In this document: one piece after another, positions 1 through 7,771 of the stretch
Position numbering within the stretch: the stretch's first letter is position 1
Layout of the letters: every line of letters starts with the position of its first letter
Source: CAYFIW01 sp964343265
Lineage (GTDB): Bacteria; Chloroflexota; Dehalococcoidia; Lucifugimonadales; UBA826
DNA: 32,720 bases
NCBI GenBank assembly: GCA_964343265.1
Contig: CAYFIW010000016.1
Location: forward strand, 1 to 32,720
Direction: 5' to 3'
Notes under the pieces: model-generated
The model's input: only the letters and a program-made list of their open reading frames with translations
Databases searched by the model: none
Told to the model about the DNA's origin: nothing
Position numbers and translations under genes: made by a program

Positions 1-392
1 TAGACGTCGGAAACGTCAGAATAGGCGTTGCAATCAGTGATCCAACTGGAACGCTTGCATCTCCTAAAGACTCTATAAGAAGACACGACGGTATAGCAAT
101 GATTTTAAAGCTAATAGACACGGAAAATATTTCGTTAATTTTAATTGGAATGCCTTATTTACCTTCAGGAGCAGCAGGAACTCAAGCTCAACACACTGTC
201 CAATTCATCGATTCTTTGTCAGAAAAAACTGAAATATCGATAAAAATTGTTGACGAGCGTATGTCCACGATTGAGGCCAAAAAAAAATTGTCCGAGTCGA
301 CAAGAAGTAAAAGATACATACAAAAAAACAAGGGGCTTATAGACTCAGCGGCTGCAGCTGTAATTCTACAGAGCTATTTGGATTCCATTTAA
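1..392 (+). CDS. ruvX: RuvX/YqgF-type Holliday junction resolvase-like protein (5' end missing)
   Basis: The reading frame is open from the window edge (first full codon at base 3) to TAA at 390-392, giving about 129 residues of an RNase H-fold protein that is normally about 140 long, so only some ten N-terminal residues are missing. The visible start DVGNVRIGVAISD is the first catalytic Asp motif of YqgF/RuvX. The later DERMST motif carries the second acidic site, and IDSAAAAVILQSYLD is the family's C-terminal motif with the last acid. Family members act in the cytoplasm on nucleic acids: resolution of Holliday junctions and, in E. coli, 16S rRNA 5' maturation. Which role dominates here cannot be read from sequence. 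An internal ATG at 99 exists but would remove the first catalytic motif, so it is not the start. The stop abuts the stop of the convergent dehydrogenase with no spacer. Confidence 0.93.
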   Translation, partial: DVGNVRIGVAISDPTGTLASPKDSIRRHDGIAMILKLIDTENISLILIGMPYLPSGAAGTQAQHTVQFIDSLSEKTEISIKIVDERMSTIEAKKKLSESTRSKRYIQKNKGLIDSAAAAVILQSYLDSI

Positions 393-1427
393 TTACACAG
401 AACCAGTCTCATTTAGATCGATGATCACCTGAACCTGTGTCGATGGCTCACAAAGACCCTCAAAGGCTTTCTGTATGTCTTCCAGCCCAATAATATCAGC
501 ATCTGACATCAATGGATCAAGGCTAATTTTTCCAGACTCTATGAGGTTAAGTGCGGTAATCCAATCATAATGTTCACTACCAAAAGTGGTGTTAAAGCTA
601 AGTTCTTTACCCGCCCAATCAACAGGAACCAAAGGAACCTCGTCCCAGGCCAAAGCAACCAGCATAACATTGCCTTTTTTTCTGACAATTGTAAATGCTG
701 TTTCTAAAGTGGACTTAGCCGCCGCACACTCAAAGACAACATGAGGCCCCGACCCGTCAGTCAACAATATGGCGACTTCGTTCACGTCTTCTATGGTGGG
801 GTCTATTACCGCATCAGCCCCTAGATGCAACGCAACATTCCTTCTTGCTTCCACAGGCTCTACGACGATCACTTTTCTAGCACCAGCAGCTTTTACTGCC
901 TGCATACACAAAAGTCCAATTGGACCCGCCCCAATTACTACTGCTGTATCTCCGAGACGTAAGTTTGAAAGTCTCACAGCTCGAACTACAACAGCACAGG
1001 GCTCTGTAAGACAAGCCTGTAAGTCAGTGACATTTTCAGGGATTTTCAAAGGTTCCCAATCATTCAACACAGTAAATTCGGAGTAGCCTCTTTTCCGAGT
1101 ACTAGTAAACCCTTCAGTCCTGTAGTTATATTGATCTTGTCTACGAAGGGGTGCCTCCAGACCAGGGGGTGGAGTCCCTCCACCTCCAATCACCCTATCT
1201 CCTTGATTCCACGTTTTTACCGATGAGCCAATTTTCTCAACGACTCCGCTAAATTCGTGACCTAGTACTGATCCAGGTGGAGCAATGTCATAAAGAAATG
1301 CATGAACATCAGTACCACAAATAGCACTGTATTGAATTCTCACTAGAATCTCATTAGGTCCAGGATCTGGAATTGGGAAATCCTCCACCACAATCTTCTG
1401 ATCCCCTTGATAAACAGCTGCCTTCAT
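393..1427 (-). CDS. Zinc-dependent MDR alcohol/polyol dehydrogenase
   Basis: A 344-residue medium-chain dehydrogenase/reductase of threonine dehydrogenase/butanediol dehydrogenase type, expected to oxidise a secondary alcohol or polyol with NAD(P)+. The catalytic zinc ligands are visible: C37 in AICGTDVH, H57-E58 in LGHEFSG, and E142 in LTEPCAV. The Rossmann motif GAGPIG lies at 166-171 and VVEP ends the second strand, which suggests NAD but is not decisive. The four-cysteine structural-zinc loop is absent. It is replaced by a Pro/Gly/Arg-rich stretch (about 82-113, GGGGTPPPGLEAPLRR), which is unlike most relatives. The ATG follows AGGGGGAT on the minus strand, a good ribosome binding site. 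It lies 200 bases downstream of acpP on the same strand, too far to assume co-transcription. The substrate cannot be named. Confidence 0.88.
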   Translation of the reverse strand: MKAAVYQGDQKIVVEDFPIPDPGPNEILVRIQYSAICGTDVHAFLYDIAPPGSVLGHEFSGVVEKIGSSVKTWNQGDRVIGGGGTPPPGLEAPLRRQDQYNYRTEGFTSTRKRGYSEFTVLNDWEPLKIPENVTDLQACLTEPCAVVVRAVRLSNLRLGDTAVVIGAGPIGLLCMQAVKAAGARKVIVVEPVEARRNVALHLGADAVIDPTIEDVNEVAILLTDGSGPHVVFECAAAKSTLETAFTIVRKKGNVMLVALAWDEVPLVPVDWAGKELSFNTTFGSEHYDWITALNLIESGKISLDPLMSDADIIGLEDIQKAFEGLCEPSTQVQVIIDLNETGSV

Positions 1428-1627
1428 TGGCTACATCCCCCTATACATACCATACGGTTCATAGACTTCTTTAGGCGGGATTATACTTCCATAGAAGCCC
1501 CAGGTGCCAGAGAGTACCCCACAAGGGCTAATTTAACCAGCTAGACGCCTTTAAAGCAGGGAAGAATGATAATGATGCACAATAAAACTGTTACTGTTGG
1601 TATATTACATATCACCAGTTGGAGTGA

Positions 1628-1882
1628 TTAGTCATCAACACCATTGTCACGGAGGTAGTCTATAGCTGCCTGGACTGTTGTTATTCCTTCCGCATCTTCA
1701 TCGGAAATTTCTATTTCGACATCATCCGAGCTGAATTCTTCTTCAAAAGCCATAATCAATTCAACTAAATCGAGAGAGTCTGCGTTGAGATCTTCTGTAA
1801 AGGAAGCCCCAGGAACAACTTCTTCCTCATCAACGCTTAACTTTTCTGCCACAACCTGCTGAACTCTTTCAAGTAGTGCCAT
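1628..1882 (-). CDS. acpP: Acyl carrier protein
   Basis: An 84-residue acidic helical protein that carries growing acyl chains in type II fatty-acid synthesis. The 4'-phosphopantetheine site is S36 in LNADSLDLVELIMAFEEEF, the canonical DSL motif. Length matches AcpP (about 78) with a slightly longer C-terminus (YLRDNGVDD). GGAGG stands seven bases before the ATG. It is the last gene of the yceD-rpmF-fabD-nusB-acpP run, 29 bases after nusB. Holo-ACP made from it would serve FabD here and FabF encoded at 15834-17084. Confidence 0.97.
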   Translation of the reverse strand: MALLERVQQVVAEKLSVDEEEVVPGASFTEDLNADSLDLVELIMAFEEEFSSDDVEIEISDEDAEGITTVQAAIDYLRDNGVDD

Positions 1883-1911
1883 TTAATTGCCTCCAATGTT
1901 ATTTTATATTT

Positions 1912-2340
1912 TTAATCCCCTGTTCTGGATTCAAGAAACGCTCCTAAAACACCGTTTACGAATCCTGGCGATCCTTCAGATCCAAACCCTTTAGCCAATT
2001 CTATTGCCTCGTTTATCACTGCAGCTTGAGGTGCTTCGCCGCCCCATAATATCTCAGCTAGGCTCATCCTGAGCAAGTTCCTATCCACCAGAGCCATTTG
2101 TTCCAATGGCCAGTCTGAAGCATAGGACGTGATTATATTATCCAGTTCGACACGATTTACAAGTACATTTGACACTAGCTCAGATGAGAACTGCTCAACA
2201 TCCCCTGGTATCTGGTTTTCCTCAACCAGCCTATCCAAAACATCCATAACTTCGTGTGGAACAATATCAGACTCACATAGAGACTGAAGCACGAGCACTC
2301 TGGCTTCTCGCCTAGAAGTTATTGAGCCGTAGCGAACCAT
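1912..2340 (-). CDS. nusB: Transcription antitermination factor NusB
   Basis: A 142-residue all-helical protein of normal NusB length. The N-terminal SRREARVLVLQSLCESD matches the RNA-binding first helix of the family, and the C-terminal block NEAIELAKGFGSEGSPGFVNGVLGAF is the most conserved NusB segment. NusB with NusE (S10) binds boxA RNA and supports rRNA antitermination. GAGG precedes the ATG by four to five bases. It sits between fabD and acpP, 51 bases after fabD. This is an unusual place, since nusB more often neighbours ribH, accB/C or xseA genes; shared promoter control with fatty-acid genes is inferred from same-strand spacing. Confidence 0.93.
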   Translation of the reverse strand: MVRYGSITSRREARVLVLQSLCESDIVPHEVMDVLDRLVEENQIPGDVEQFSSELVSNVLVNRVELDNIITSYASDWPLEQMALVDRNLLRMSLAEILWGGEAPQAAVINEAIELAKGFGSEGSPGFVNGVLGAFLESRTGD

Positions 2341-2391
2341 GTATCCTCGTAGTTAAGACCATTTATAAAGTCTAATTCATTGATTCAAGAA

Positions 2392-3342
2392 TTAACTAGA
2401 TTTTAATTTTTTTACAGCATCCAGATCAGACACATTGAATGTATTGGGGCTTCTATCTATACGTCTCACCATTCCTGTTAAAGCTCTCCCCGGACCTATC
2501 TCAACAAAATCCGTCACACCTGATTTAATCATAAAATCCACAGATTGCTTCCATTGTACGCATGCAGATATTTGAGCGATGAGCTCATCGCGAATTTCAT
2601 CAGGTTGGGTTACAGGTTCTCCGCTACAATTAGCCACAATCGGAACAGTAGAGATTTTAAAATCAACTTGATTTACGGCATCAATTAGTCCGGCTTTTGC
2701 AGGCTCCATAAGACCGGAATGAAACGCCCCTCCGACATTCAATGGAATTACCTTCTTTGCACCTTGATCCGAAGCCATATTCATTGCTACACCTACAGCG
2801 GCTTTTTCTCCACTTATAACAATTTGCTCTTGTGTATTGATATTAGAAATAAATACCCCAGATGCTGCAGCAATATCTTGTAATGTAGGTTCATCCATAC
2901 CTAAAATAGCCGCCATGGTGCCAGGATTGGCATCACATGCCTCCTGCATCAATTCGCCTCTTTTCTGAACTAGAAGCGCCGTATCTTTTATACTCATGAC
3001 ACCCGCAGCGGCGAGTGCTGTATATTCCCCTAGGCTATGGCCCGCCATAAATAAAGGTGGGGAGACATTATCTTCTCCCACAGTTTCTTTTATGGATTCC
3101 AAGCATGCCAAGCTAACAGCCATTATTCCCGGCTGGGCATTGATAGTCTCTCTCAACTCATCTCCTGGACCCTCAAAAAGTATCTTCGAGAGGGGCCTTC
3201 CTAACGCATCGTCTACTTGTTCAAAAACGTCCTTAGCTGCTTTTGAACCCTCGTATAACTCAAGTCCCATACCAACAGCTTGTGCCCCCTGACCCGGAAA
3301 CAAAAAAGCTGTTCTAGCACCTTCATCAAAACTCAGAGTCAT
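2392..3342 (-). CDS. fabD: Malonyl-CoA:ACP transacylase
   Basis: A 316-residue enzyme that moves malonyl from CoA to ACP, supplying the extender unit for fatty-acid synthesis. The nucleophile is S103 in GHSLGEYTALAAAG and the catalytic His is H208 in GGAFHSGLMEPA; the N-terminal FLFPGQGAQAVGMG is the oxyanion-hole motif. The frame extends upstream to a TTG at 3381, adding 13 residues. The ATG at 3342 is preferred because GAGGTG lies six bases before it and the resulting length is close to E. coli FabD (309). It sits between rpmF and nusB in the core operon, close to acpP, whose product is its substrate. Confidence 0.95.
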   Translation of the reverse strand: MTLSFDEGARTAFLFPGQGAQAVGMGLELYEGSKAAKDVFEQVDDALGRPLSKILFEGPGDELRETINAQPGIMAVSLACLESIKETVGEDNVSPPLFMAGHSLGEYTALAAAGVMSIKDTALLVQKRGELMQEACDANPGTMAAILGMDEPTLQDIAAASGVFISNINTQEQIVISGEKAAVGVAMNMASDQGAKKVIPLNVGGAFHSGLMEPAKAGLIDAVNQVDFKISTVPIVANCSGEPVTQPDEIRDELIAQISACVQWKQSVDFMIKSGVTDFVEIGPGRALTGMVRRIDRSPNTFNVSDLDAVKKLKSS

Positions 3343-3392
3343 ATGTCGCACCTCGATGTTATTATCTGGTTCAAATCTCAATCAGATCCGAA

Positions 3393-3584
3393 CTACAGGG
3401 TTTCCTTTATGTCCTCTATAACTTCTCTACCGTTGTAATACCCACAAGCGGGACAGGCCCGGTGAGGCATCCTAAGCGAAGGGCATTGTGGACATTTGGA
3501 GAGTGACGGAGGATTTATGCCTCTATGGGCATTCCTTCCGCCCTTTCTCTTACTCGAATGTTTCTTTTTTGGCAGTGGTGGCAT
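3393..3584 (-). CDS. rpmF: Ribosomal protein bL32
   Basis: A 63-residue basic protein matching bL32: MPPLPKKKHSSKRKGGRNAH, then a zinc ribbon with CPQC and CPAC (four ligands kept) and the conserved CGYYNGREV. It is a C+ (zinc-binding) version. GGGAG lies six bases before the ATG. The gene is 19 bases after yceD and leads into fabD. The yceD-rpmF-fab arrangement is a widely conserved coupling of ribosome and membrane-lipid synthesis in bacteria. Confidence 0.96.
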   Translation of the reverse strand: MPPLPKKKHSSKRKGGRNAHRGINPPSLSKCPQCPSLRMPHRACPACGYYNGREVIEDIKETL

Positions 3585-3603
3585 GTCTAACTCCCTAATT
3601 ATC

Positions 3604-4149
3604 CTATTCCAAGGCCTTTACCAGTTTCCTGAGTGGAGCCCATCGTGGGTCCCTCATTTGGACCTCACACTCACATTTATTATCATTTTTATTAAGACCA
3701 CAGTCTACACATATCCCCTTGCATTCCTCTTTACATTTTGGATTCAATGGAGATAAAAGCTCGCTATACTCCAAAACCGCCCGGTTTAGATTGATGAGAT
3801 TATCATTACCAATTCGATAAGATCCCTCACTTTCCTTGACATCGATATTTTTTTTCGAAAGCAAGTCTATGTAGGGAACATATTCTTCTTCAATATTAAG
3901 AGGAATAATCTCGTCAAATTCTTTAAGACACCTGACACATTCTAGATTTATTGATGCTTTCAGTTTGGCACTAACCCAAACACCCAAATCAGTCCTAATC
4001 AACAGCACCGTGCCAACCACCGAAGCAATGGTTGGAGAAAGCAGCGAGGCAAACTTCTCATCTACGCTATCCAGCTGTTTTTTTCCACTGGAGGCTTTTA
4101 ATAAATTAGCTACATTAAAAAGCACATTCACACGTGTAAATCCACACAT
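3604..4149 (-). CDS. yceD: YceD/DUF177 family protein, first gene of the rpmF-fab operon
   Basis: A 181-residue DUF177 protein. The family is found next to rpmF across bacteria and plants; in plants and E. coli a role in 23S rRNA accumulation or processing has been reported. Visible features are FNVANLLK near the N-terminus, CVRC (C71, C74) in the middle, and a Cys-rich C-terminal segment (C139, C143, C147, C150, C159, C161) ending in DPRWAPLRKL, the typical family end. The six C-terminal cysteines and the CxxC pair suggest metal binding. No clear ribosome binding site precedes the ATG at 4149, only about 13 bases from the predicted transcription start. An internal GTG six codons in (VNVLFNV) is a possible alternative start. 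Confidence 0.88.
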   Translation of the reverse strand: MCGFTRVNVLFNVANLLKASSGKKQLDSVDEKFASLLSPTIASVVGTVLLIRTDLGVWVSAKLKASINLECVRCLKEFDEIIPLNIEEEYVPYIDLLSKKNIDVKESEGSYRIGNDNLINLNRAVLEYSELLSPLNPKCKEECKGICVDCGLNKNDNKCECEVQMRDPRWAPLRKLVKALE

Positions 4150-4168
4150 TGTTTCTAGTCAAACTCAA

Positions 4169-4198
4169 AGTATACTTACGATTTGACCGCTTGGTCAA
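4169..4198 (-). promoter_or_regulatory. Sigma-70-like promoter with overlapping inverted-repeat operator for yceD-rpmF-fabD-nusB-acpP
   Basis: Read on the minus strand: TTGACC (4198-4193), an 18-base spacer, then TATACT (4174-4169). These match the -35 and -10 consensus at five of six positions each. The -35 box is one arm of a perfect inverted repeat TTGACC-AAGC-GGTCAA (4183-4198). A repressor bound there would cover the -35 element and the upstream half of the spacer. Predicted transcription would begin near 4162, leaving a very short leader before yceD. The palindrome form resembles sites used by TetR-type regulators, but no regulator gene lies nearby, so the binding protein is unknown. 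Confidence 0.62.
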
Positions 4199-4393
4199 TC
4201 TTGGATAAATCCCGATAGGCTAAATGATTTACTTATTGGGACATCTTGTCATTAACGATATGTGGTTTTTTCTAATCTTTATTTAATTTAGAATCTCCTC
4301 TAGATATCAAGGTGATGGCCAGTGGTAAACTGAAACCCAACCATCCAACAGATATTAGAATTTAGATGGATGCTATCCACTCATATATGGTGA

Positions 4394-5884
4394 ATGAATA
4401 TGACCGACCAAAACACTTTTGACGTAGTCGTCGTCGGTGCCGGCAGTGCTGCATTGAATGCAGCACTCTCTGCATCGGAAAAAGGAGCTAAAGTTCTTGT
4501 TATTGAAAAGGCTCCAGAGCATCTCAGAGGAGGAAATTCGTACTTTACTGGAGGGTTATTTAGGTTCAGCTATCAAGGCATAGATGACATCACTAATCTT
4601 TTACCTGATATGGGAGAAGAAGAGGTAAACAAAATAGATGTTGGCTCGTACAACAACTCGGAATATTACTCGGATGTCATGAGAATTTGTGAGGGATTAT
4701 CTGACCCAGATCTTGTTCAGACATTAGTATCAGAATCCTACCCAACAATGGATTGGATGAGAAAACAAGGAGTTCCATGGATCCTTGCATACGGACGTCA
4801 AGCATTTGAGCACGACGGGAAAATAAGATTTTGGGGAGGCCTGATAGTAGAAGCCGTAGGCGGCGGAAAAGGACTTTCTGATAGATTATTCGAACTTTGC
4901 GCTCAAAACGGCGTAATAATTAGATACAGTACAGCTGCTAACTCCTTAGAAACTGATCGCACAGGGAAAATAAATGGTATAAGAATTAAAGGTCCTAGTG
5001 GATATGAAATAGTACCCTGTAAGTCAGTTGTGTTGGCATGTGGGGGATTTGAAGCAAGCTCCGAAATGAGAACCAGATATCTGGGTCCCGGGTGGGAACT
5101 GGCCAAAGTTCGCGGTACTCAATTCAATACAGGTGACGGTATCAACATGGCGATGGATATAGGTGCCCAATCGCATGGCCACTGGAGTGGATGCCATGCC
5201 GTAGCATGGGATCTCAACGCTCCAGCATATGGAGACCGCAATGTGGCTGATCTGTTCCAAAAACATTCATATCCATTTGGTCTCATAGTAAATGTAGATG
5301 GAAAACGGTTTGTAGATGAAGGAGCTGACTTCAGAAATTACACATATGCAAAGTACGGTAGAGAAATACTTAAACAACCACAAAGAGCAGCATTCCAGAT
5401 ATTCGATCAGAAAACTAAACATCTTCTAAGAGACGAATATTTCATTCAACAAGTTACATCGGTGGAAGCAAACACCATAGAGCAACTTGCTAACAACCTA
5501 GGTGTTGATGAAGAAGGACTTTCTAAAACAGTGGAAACCTACAATGCCTCCGTAGTAGACGGAGAATTTAACCCGACGAAATTGGATGGAAAACATACTG
5601 TAGGAATTAACCCACCCAAATCCAACTGGGCGCAGAAACTAGATACGCCTCCTTATCTAGGCTACGCAGTTACATGTGGAATAACCTTCACATTTGGCGG
5701 CCTGAAAATAGATAAGCAGTGCCAAGTGAGAGACACTTCAGATATCCCAATACCTGGATTATATGCAGCAGGGGAACTAACTGGTGGCATTTTCTACAAC
5801 AACTATCCGGGTGGAGCAGGATTAATGGCTGGCGCTGTATTTGGCAGAATAGCCGGCAATAACGCAGCAGAAAGCGTCCTTTAA
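4394..5884 (+). CDS. FAD-dependent dehydrogenase, tricarballylate dehydrogenase (TcuA)-like
   Basis: A 496-residue flavoprotein of the fumarate reductase/succinate dehydrogenase group. The N-terminal FDVVVVGAGSAALNAALSA and VLVIEK form the ADP-binding Rossmann fold. As in TcuA, the third Gly of GxGxxG is not kept (GAGSAAL). The FAD-binding C-terminal block IPGLYAAGELTGGIFYNNYPG followed by GAGLMAGAVFGRIAG closely follows the TcuA signature. TcuA oxidises tricarballylate to cis-aconitate, but family members act on other small acids, so the substrate is inferred only. There is no signal peptide and no haem motif, so it is a soluble cytoplasmic enzyme needing another electron acceptor. A second in-frame ATG lies two codons in. 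It precedes a ThDP enzyme by 158 bases on the same strand; no tcuB electron-transfer partner is present. Confidence 0.82.
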   Translation: MNMTDQNTFDVVVVGAGSAALNAALSASEKGAKVLVIEKAPEHLRGGNSYFTGGLFRFSYQGIDDITNLLPDMGEEEVNKIDVGSYNNSEYYSDVMRICEGLSDPDLVQTLVSESYPTMDWMRKQGVPWILAYGRQAFEHDGKIRFWGGLIVEAVGGGKGLSDRLFELCAQNGVIIRYSTAANSLETDRTGKINGIRIKGPSGYEIVPCKSVVLACGGFEASSEMRTRYLGPGWELAKVRGTQFNTGDGINMAMDIGAQSHGHWSGCHAVAWDLNAPAYGDRNVADLFQKHSYPFGLIVNVDGKRFVDEGADFRNYTYAKYGREILKQPQRAAFQIFDQKTKHLLRDEYFIQQVTSVEANTIEQLANNLGVDEEGLSKTVETYNASVVDGEFNPTKLDGKHTVGINPPKSNWAQKLDTPPYLGYAVTCGITFTFGGLKIDKQCQVRDTSDIPIPGLYAAGELTGGIFYNNYPGGAGLMAGAVFGRIAGNNAAESVL

Positions 5885-6042
5885 ACATGATAATTAATGG
5901 TACAAATTGCTATTTATGAACATGTATTCCTTGACCACTACCGTTTCTACCCAATAGAGTATGCGCTCGGTAATCAAATTAAATAACAATCAAACAGAAA
6001 ATTATTAGATATGAAATTCAGATTGCGAGGAGAACGATAATA

Positions 6043-7686
6043 ATGAATGGCGACGAATTAATAGCGAGTCTTCTAAAAAAAGAAGGTGTGGACTGGATTT
6101 CTTGTTTCCCAGCTCAGCCCTTAATAAACGCGTGCTCAAAAGAGGGCATACGCCCAGTTATGTGTCGACAGGAAAGGGCTGGAGTTAATATGGCTGACGC
6201 CTACAGCCGAATTAATAACGGAAATAAAATTGGCGTATTTACTATGCAAAGTGGCCCCGGTGCTGAAAATGCATTTGGCGGTGTAGCACAAGCTTACGCA
6301 GATAATGTTCCAATTCTAGTTATTCCTGGAGGTTCCAGTAATAAAAGAGTAGGTGTCCACCCGGGTTTTGATTCAGTACCTAACTATCAGCACATAACCA
6401 AGTGGGCTGGCAGAATTACTACTGTGGAAAGAATTCCCGAAATGGTTAGTCGAGCCTTCACTCAATTACGCCACGGACGTCCAGGCCCTGTTCTATTAGA
6501 ACTACCTGGAGACGTTGGAAGTGCTGAAGTTCCAGCAAATATTGAAAGCTATGAACCAGTTAAAACATATAAGTCTCTAGCAGTGGCCGAAGATGTTAGG
6601 GATATCGTGAGCGCATTATTAAAAGCAAATAAACCTATGATAGTTGCGGGGCAGGGCGCGCTATACGCGGAAGCATGGGATGAGTTGATAGAATTCGCTG
6701 AATTGGTAAATGTGCCTGTAATGACGAGTTTGGCTGGTAAAAGCTCTTTCCCTGAAGATCACGAATTAGCTCTGGGAACAGGTGGTAATACTGGAACACT
6801 CATGGTTGACAGGTTCTTACAAACCACCGACTTCATACTGGGTATAGGTACTAGCTTCGCAATAAATACATTTACCGCTGCTATGCCAGAAAATGTAACC
6901 AAAGCACAAGTTACTAACACTGCTGATGATCTAAACAGGGACAACAGAGTTCAGTATGGAGCAGTAGGAGACGCTAAACTTGTCCTGCAGCAATTGATTG
7001 AGGAGACGAAGTCACAATTAGGAGAACACGGACGTGGAGACGTTCACGGTGTCAAGGCAGAAATAGCAAAAATAAAGGAAGAGTTTATGAAAGAATGGGG
7101 ACCTCGGCTAAATTCCGACGAAACGCCCATGAGCCCGTATAGAGTCTTCAACGAGATGATGAAAACTGTCGATCCTGCAAATTCTATAGTAACCCATGAT
7201 TCAGGATACCCAAGAAATCAACTAGTACCTTTTTGGCCCGCTTTGAAACCTCGTTCGTACATAGGGTGGGGCAAATCCACTCAACTGGGATACGGTTTAG
7301 GGCTCGCTCTAGGGGCCAAACTCGCAGAACCAACAAAAACAGTCATTAACGTCATGGGAGACGCCGCATTTGGAATGGCAGGATTAGATCTGGAAACTGC
7401 AGCAAGATCAGAACTAGGAACAATCACAGTAGTATTGAACAACGGAGTTATGACTCACTACTATGATCATTTCCCACACGCAACAGAACACTGGAAGAGC
7501 AACGAATTGGGTGGTATTTATTCTGATACTGCAAAGAGCCTAGGTGCTTACGGAGAAAGGGTACATACACCAGATCAAATAGGCCCAGCCTTGACCAGAG
7601 CAATGGAGGCCAGTGAGAACGGACAACCATCATTGTTAGAGATGATCACAAAAGAAGAAGAAAACATCTCCACATACGGCCGATAA
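6043..7686 (+). CDS. Thiamine-diphosphate-dependent enzyme (acetolactate synthase/decarboxylase superfamily)
   Basis: A 547-residue protein with the three-domain pyruvate-oxidase-type fold. The Pyr domain comes first, with the cofactor-activating Glu at E44 in CRQERAGVNMADAYSR. The central domain (about 190-330) contains ANKPMIVAGQGALYAE. The PP domain carries the ThDP/Mg motif GDAAFG (from 439) running to NN at 466-467. It resembles the broad thiamine-pyrophosphate-requiring group that includes acetolactate synthase, benzoylformate decarboxylase and sulfoacetaldehyde acetyltransferase. Key substrate residues are not diagnostic by eye, and no small regulatory subunit (ilvH) follows, which argues against anabolic acetolactate synthase. 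GAGGAG lies ten bases before the ATG. It may act with the upstream TcuA-like flavoprotein on a carboxylic-acid substrate; this is inference from adjacency. Confidence 0.85.
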   Translation: MNGDELIASLLKKEGVDWISCFPAQPLINACSKEGIRPVMCRQERAGVNMADAYSRINNGNKIGVFTMQSGPGAENAFGGVAQAYADNVPILVIPGGSSNKRVGVHPGFDSVPNYQHITKWAGRITTVERIPEMVSRAFTQLRHGRPGPVLLELPGDVGSAEVPANIESYEPVKTYKSLAVAEDVRDIVSALLKANKPMIVAGQGALYAEAWDELIEFAELVNVPVMTSLAGKSSFPEDHELALGTGGNTGTLMVDRFLQTTDFILGIGTSFAINTFTAAMPENVTKAQVTNTADDLNRDNRVQYGAVGDAKLVLQQLIEETKSQLGEHGRGDVHGVKAEIAKIKEEFMKEWGPRLNSDETPMSPYRVFNEMMKTVDPANSIVTHDSGYPRNQLVPFWPALKPRSYIGWGKSTQLGYGLGLALGAKLAEPTKTVINVMGDAAFGMAGLDLETAARSELGTITVVLNNGVMTHYYDHFPHATEHWKSNELGGIYSDTAKSLGAYGERVHTPDQIGPALTRAMEASENGQPSLLEMITKEEENISTYGR

Positions 7687-7705
7687 AATACTTCAGCTAA
7701 TGTGC

Positions 7706-7771
7706 TAGACAACGTTTATTCATATTTCTTGGACCCTGTACGGGTCAGATTGACTGAATAAACGTTGTCTA
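7706..7771. terminator. Nested inverted repeat at the convergent junction (probable bidirectional terminator)
   Basis: Two 17-base arms, TAGACAACGTTTATTCA (7706-7722) and its exact reverse complement (7755-7771), flank 32 bases that hold a second hairpin GACCC-TGTAC-GGGTC (7732-7746). It begins 20 bases after the stop of the ThDP enzyme and runs into the last 18 codons and the stop of the convergent DUF2156 gene. No classical U-tract follows on either side. Position favours a bidirectional terminator, but the long outer arms with a large interior are more elaborate than usual. Confidence 0.6.

Noticed and set aside
359..397. Inverted repeat TGTAATT...AATTACA at the ruvX/dehydrogenase junction
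   Set aside because: Only seven bases per arm with a 25-base loop in AT-rich sequence; could easily be chance.
1428..1627. Possible tRNA or terminator between acpP and the dehydrogenase
   Set aside because: No cloverleaf, no T-loop consensus in the right place, and only short weak pairings (AGCCC/GGGCT).
2392..3381. Longer fabD start at TTG 3381
   Set aside because: The internal ATG at 3342 has GAGGTG at good spacing and gives family-typical length.
6759..6944. Antisense frames within the ThDP and other genes
   Set aside because: Shadows of strongly supported genes; no ribosome binding sites or family motifs.
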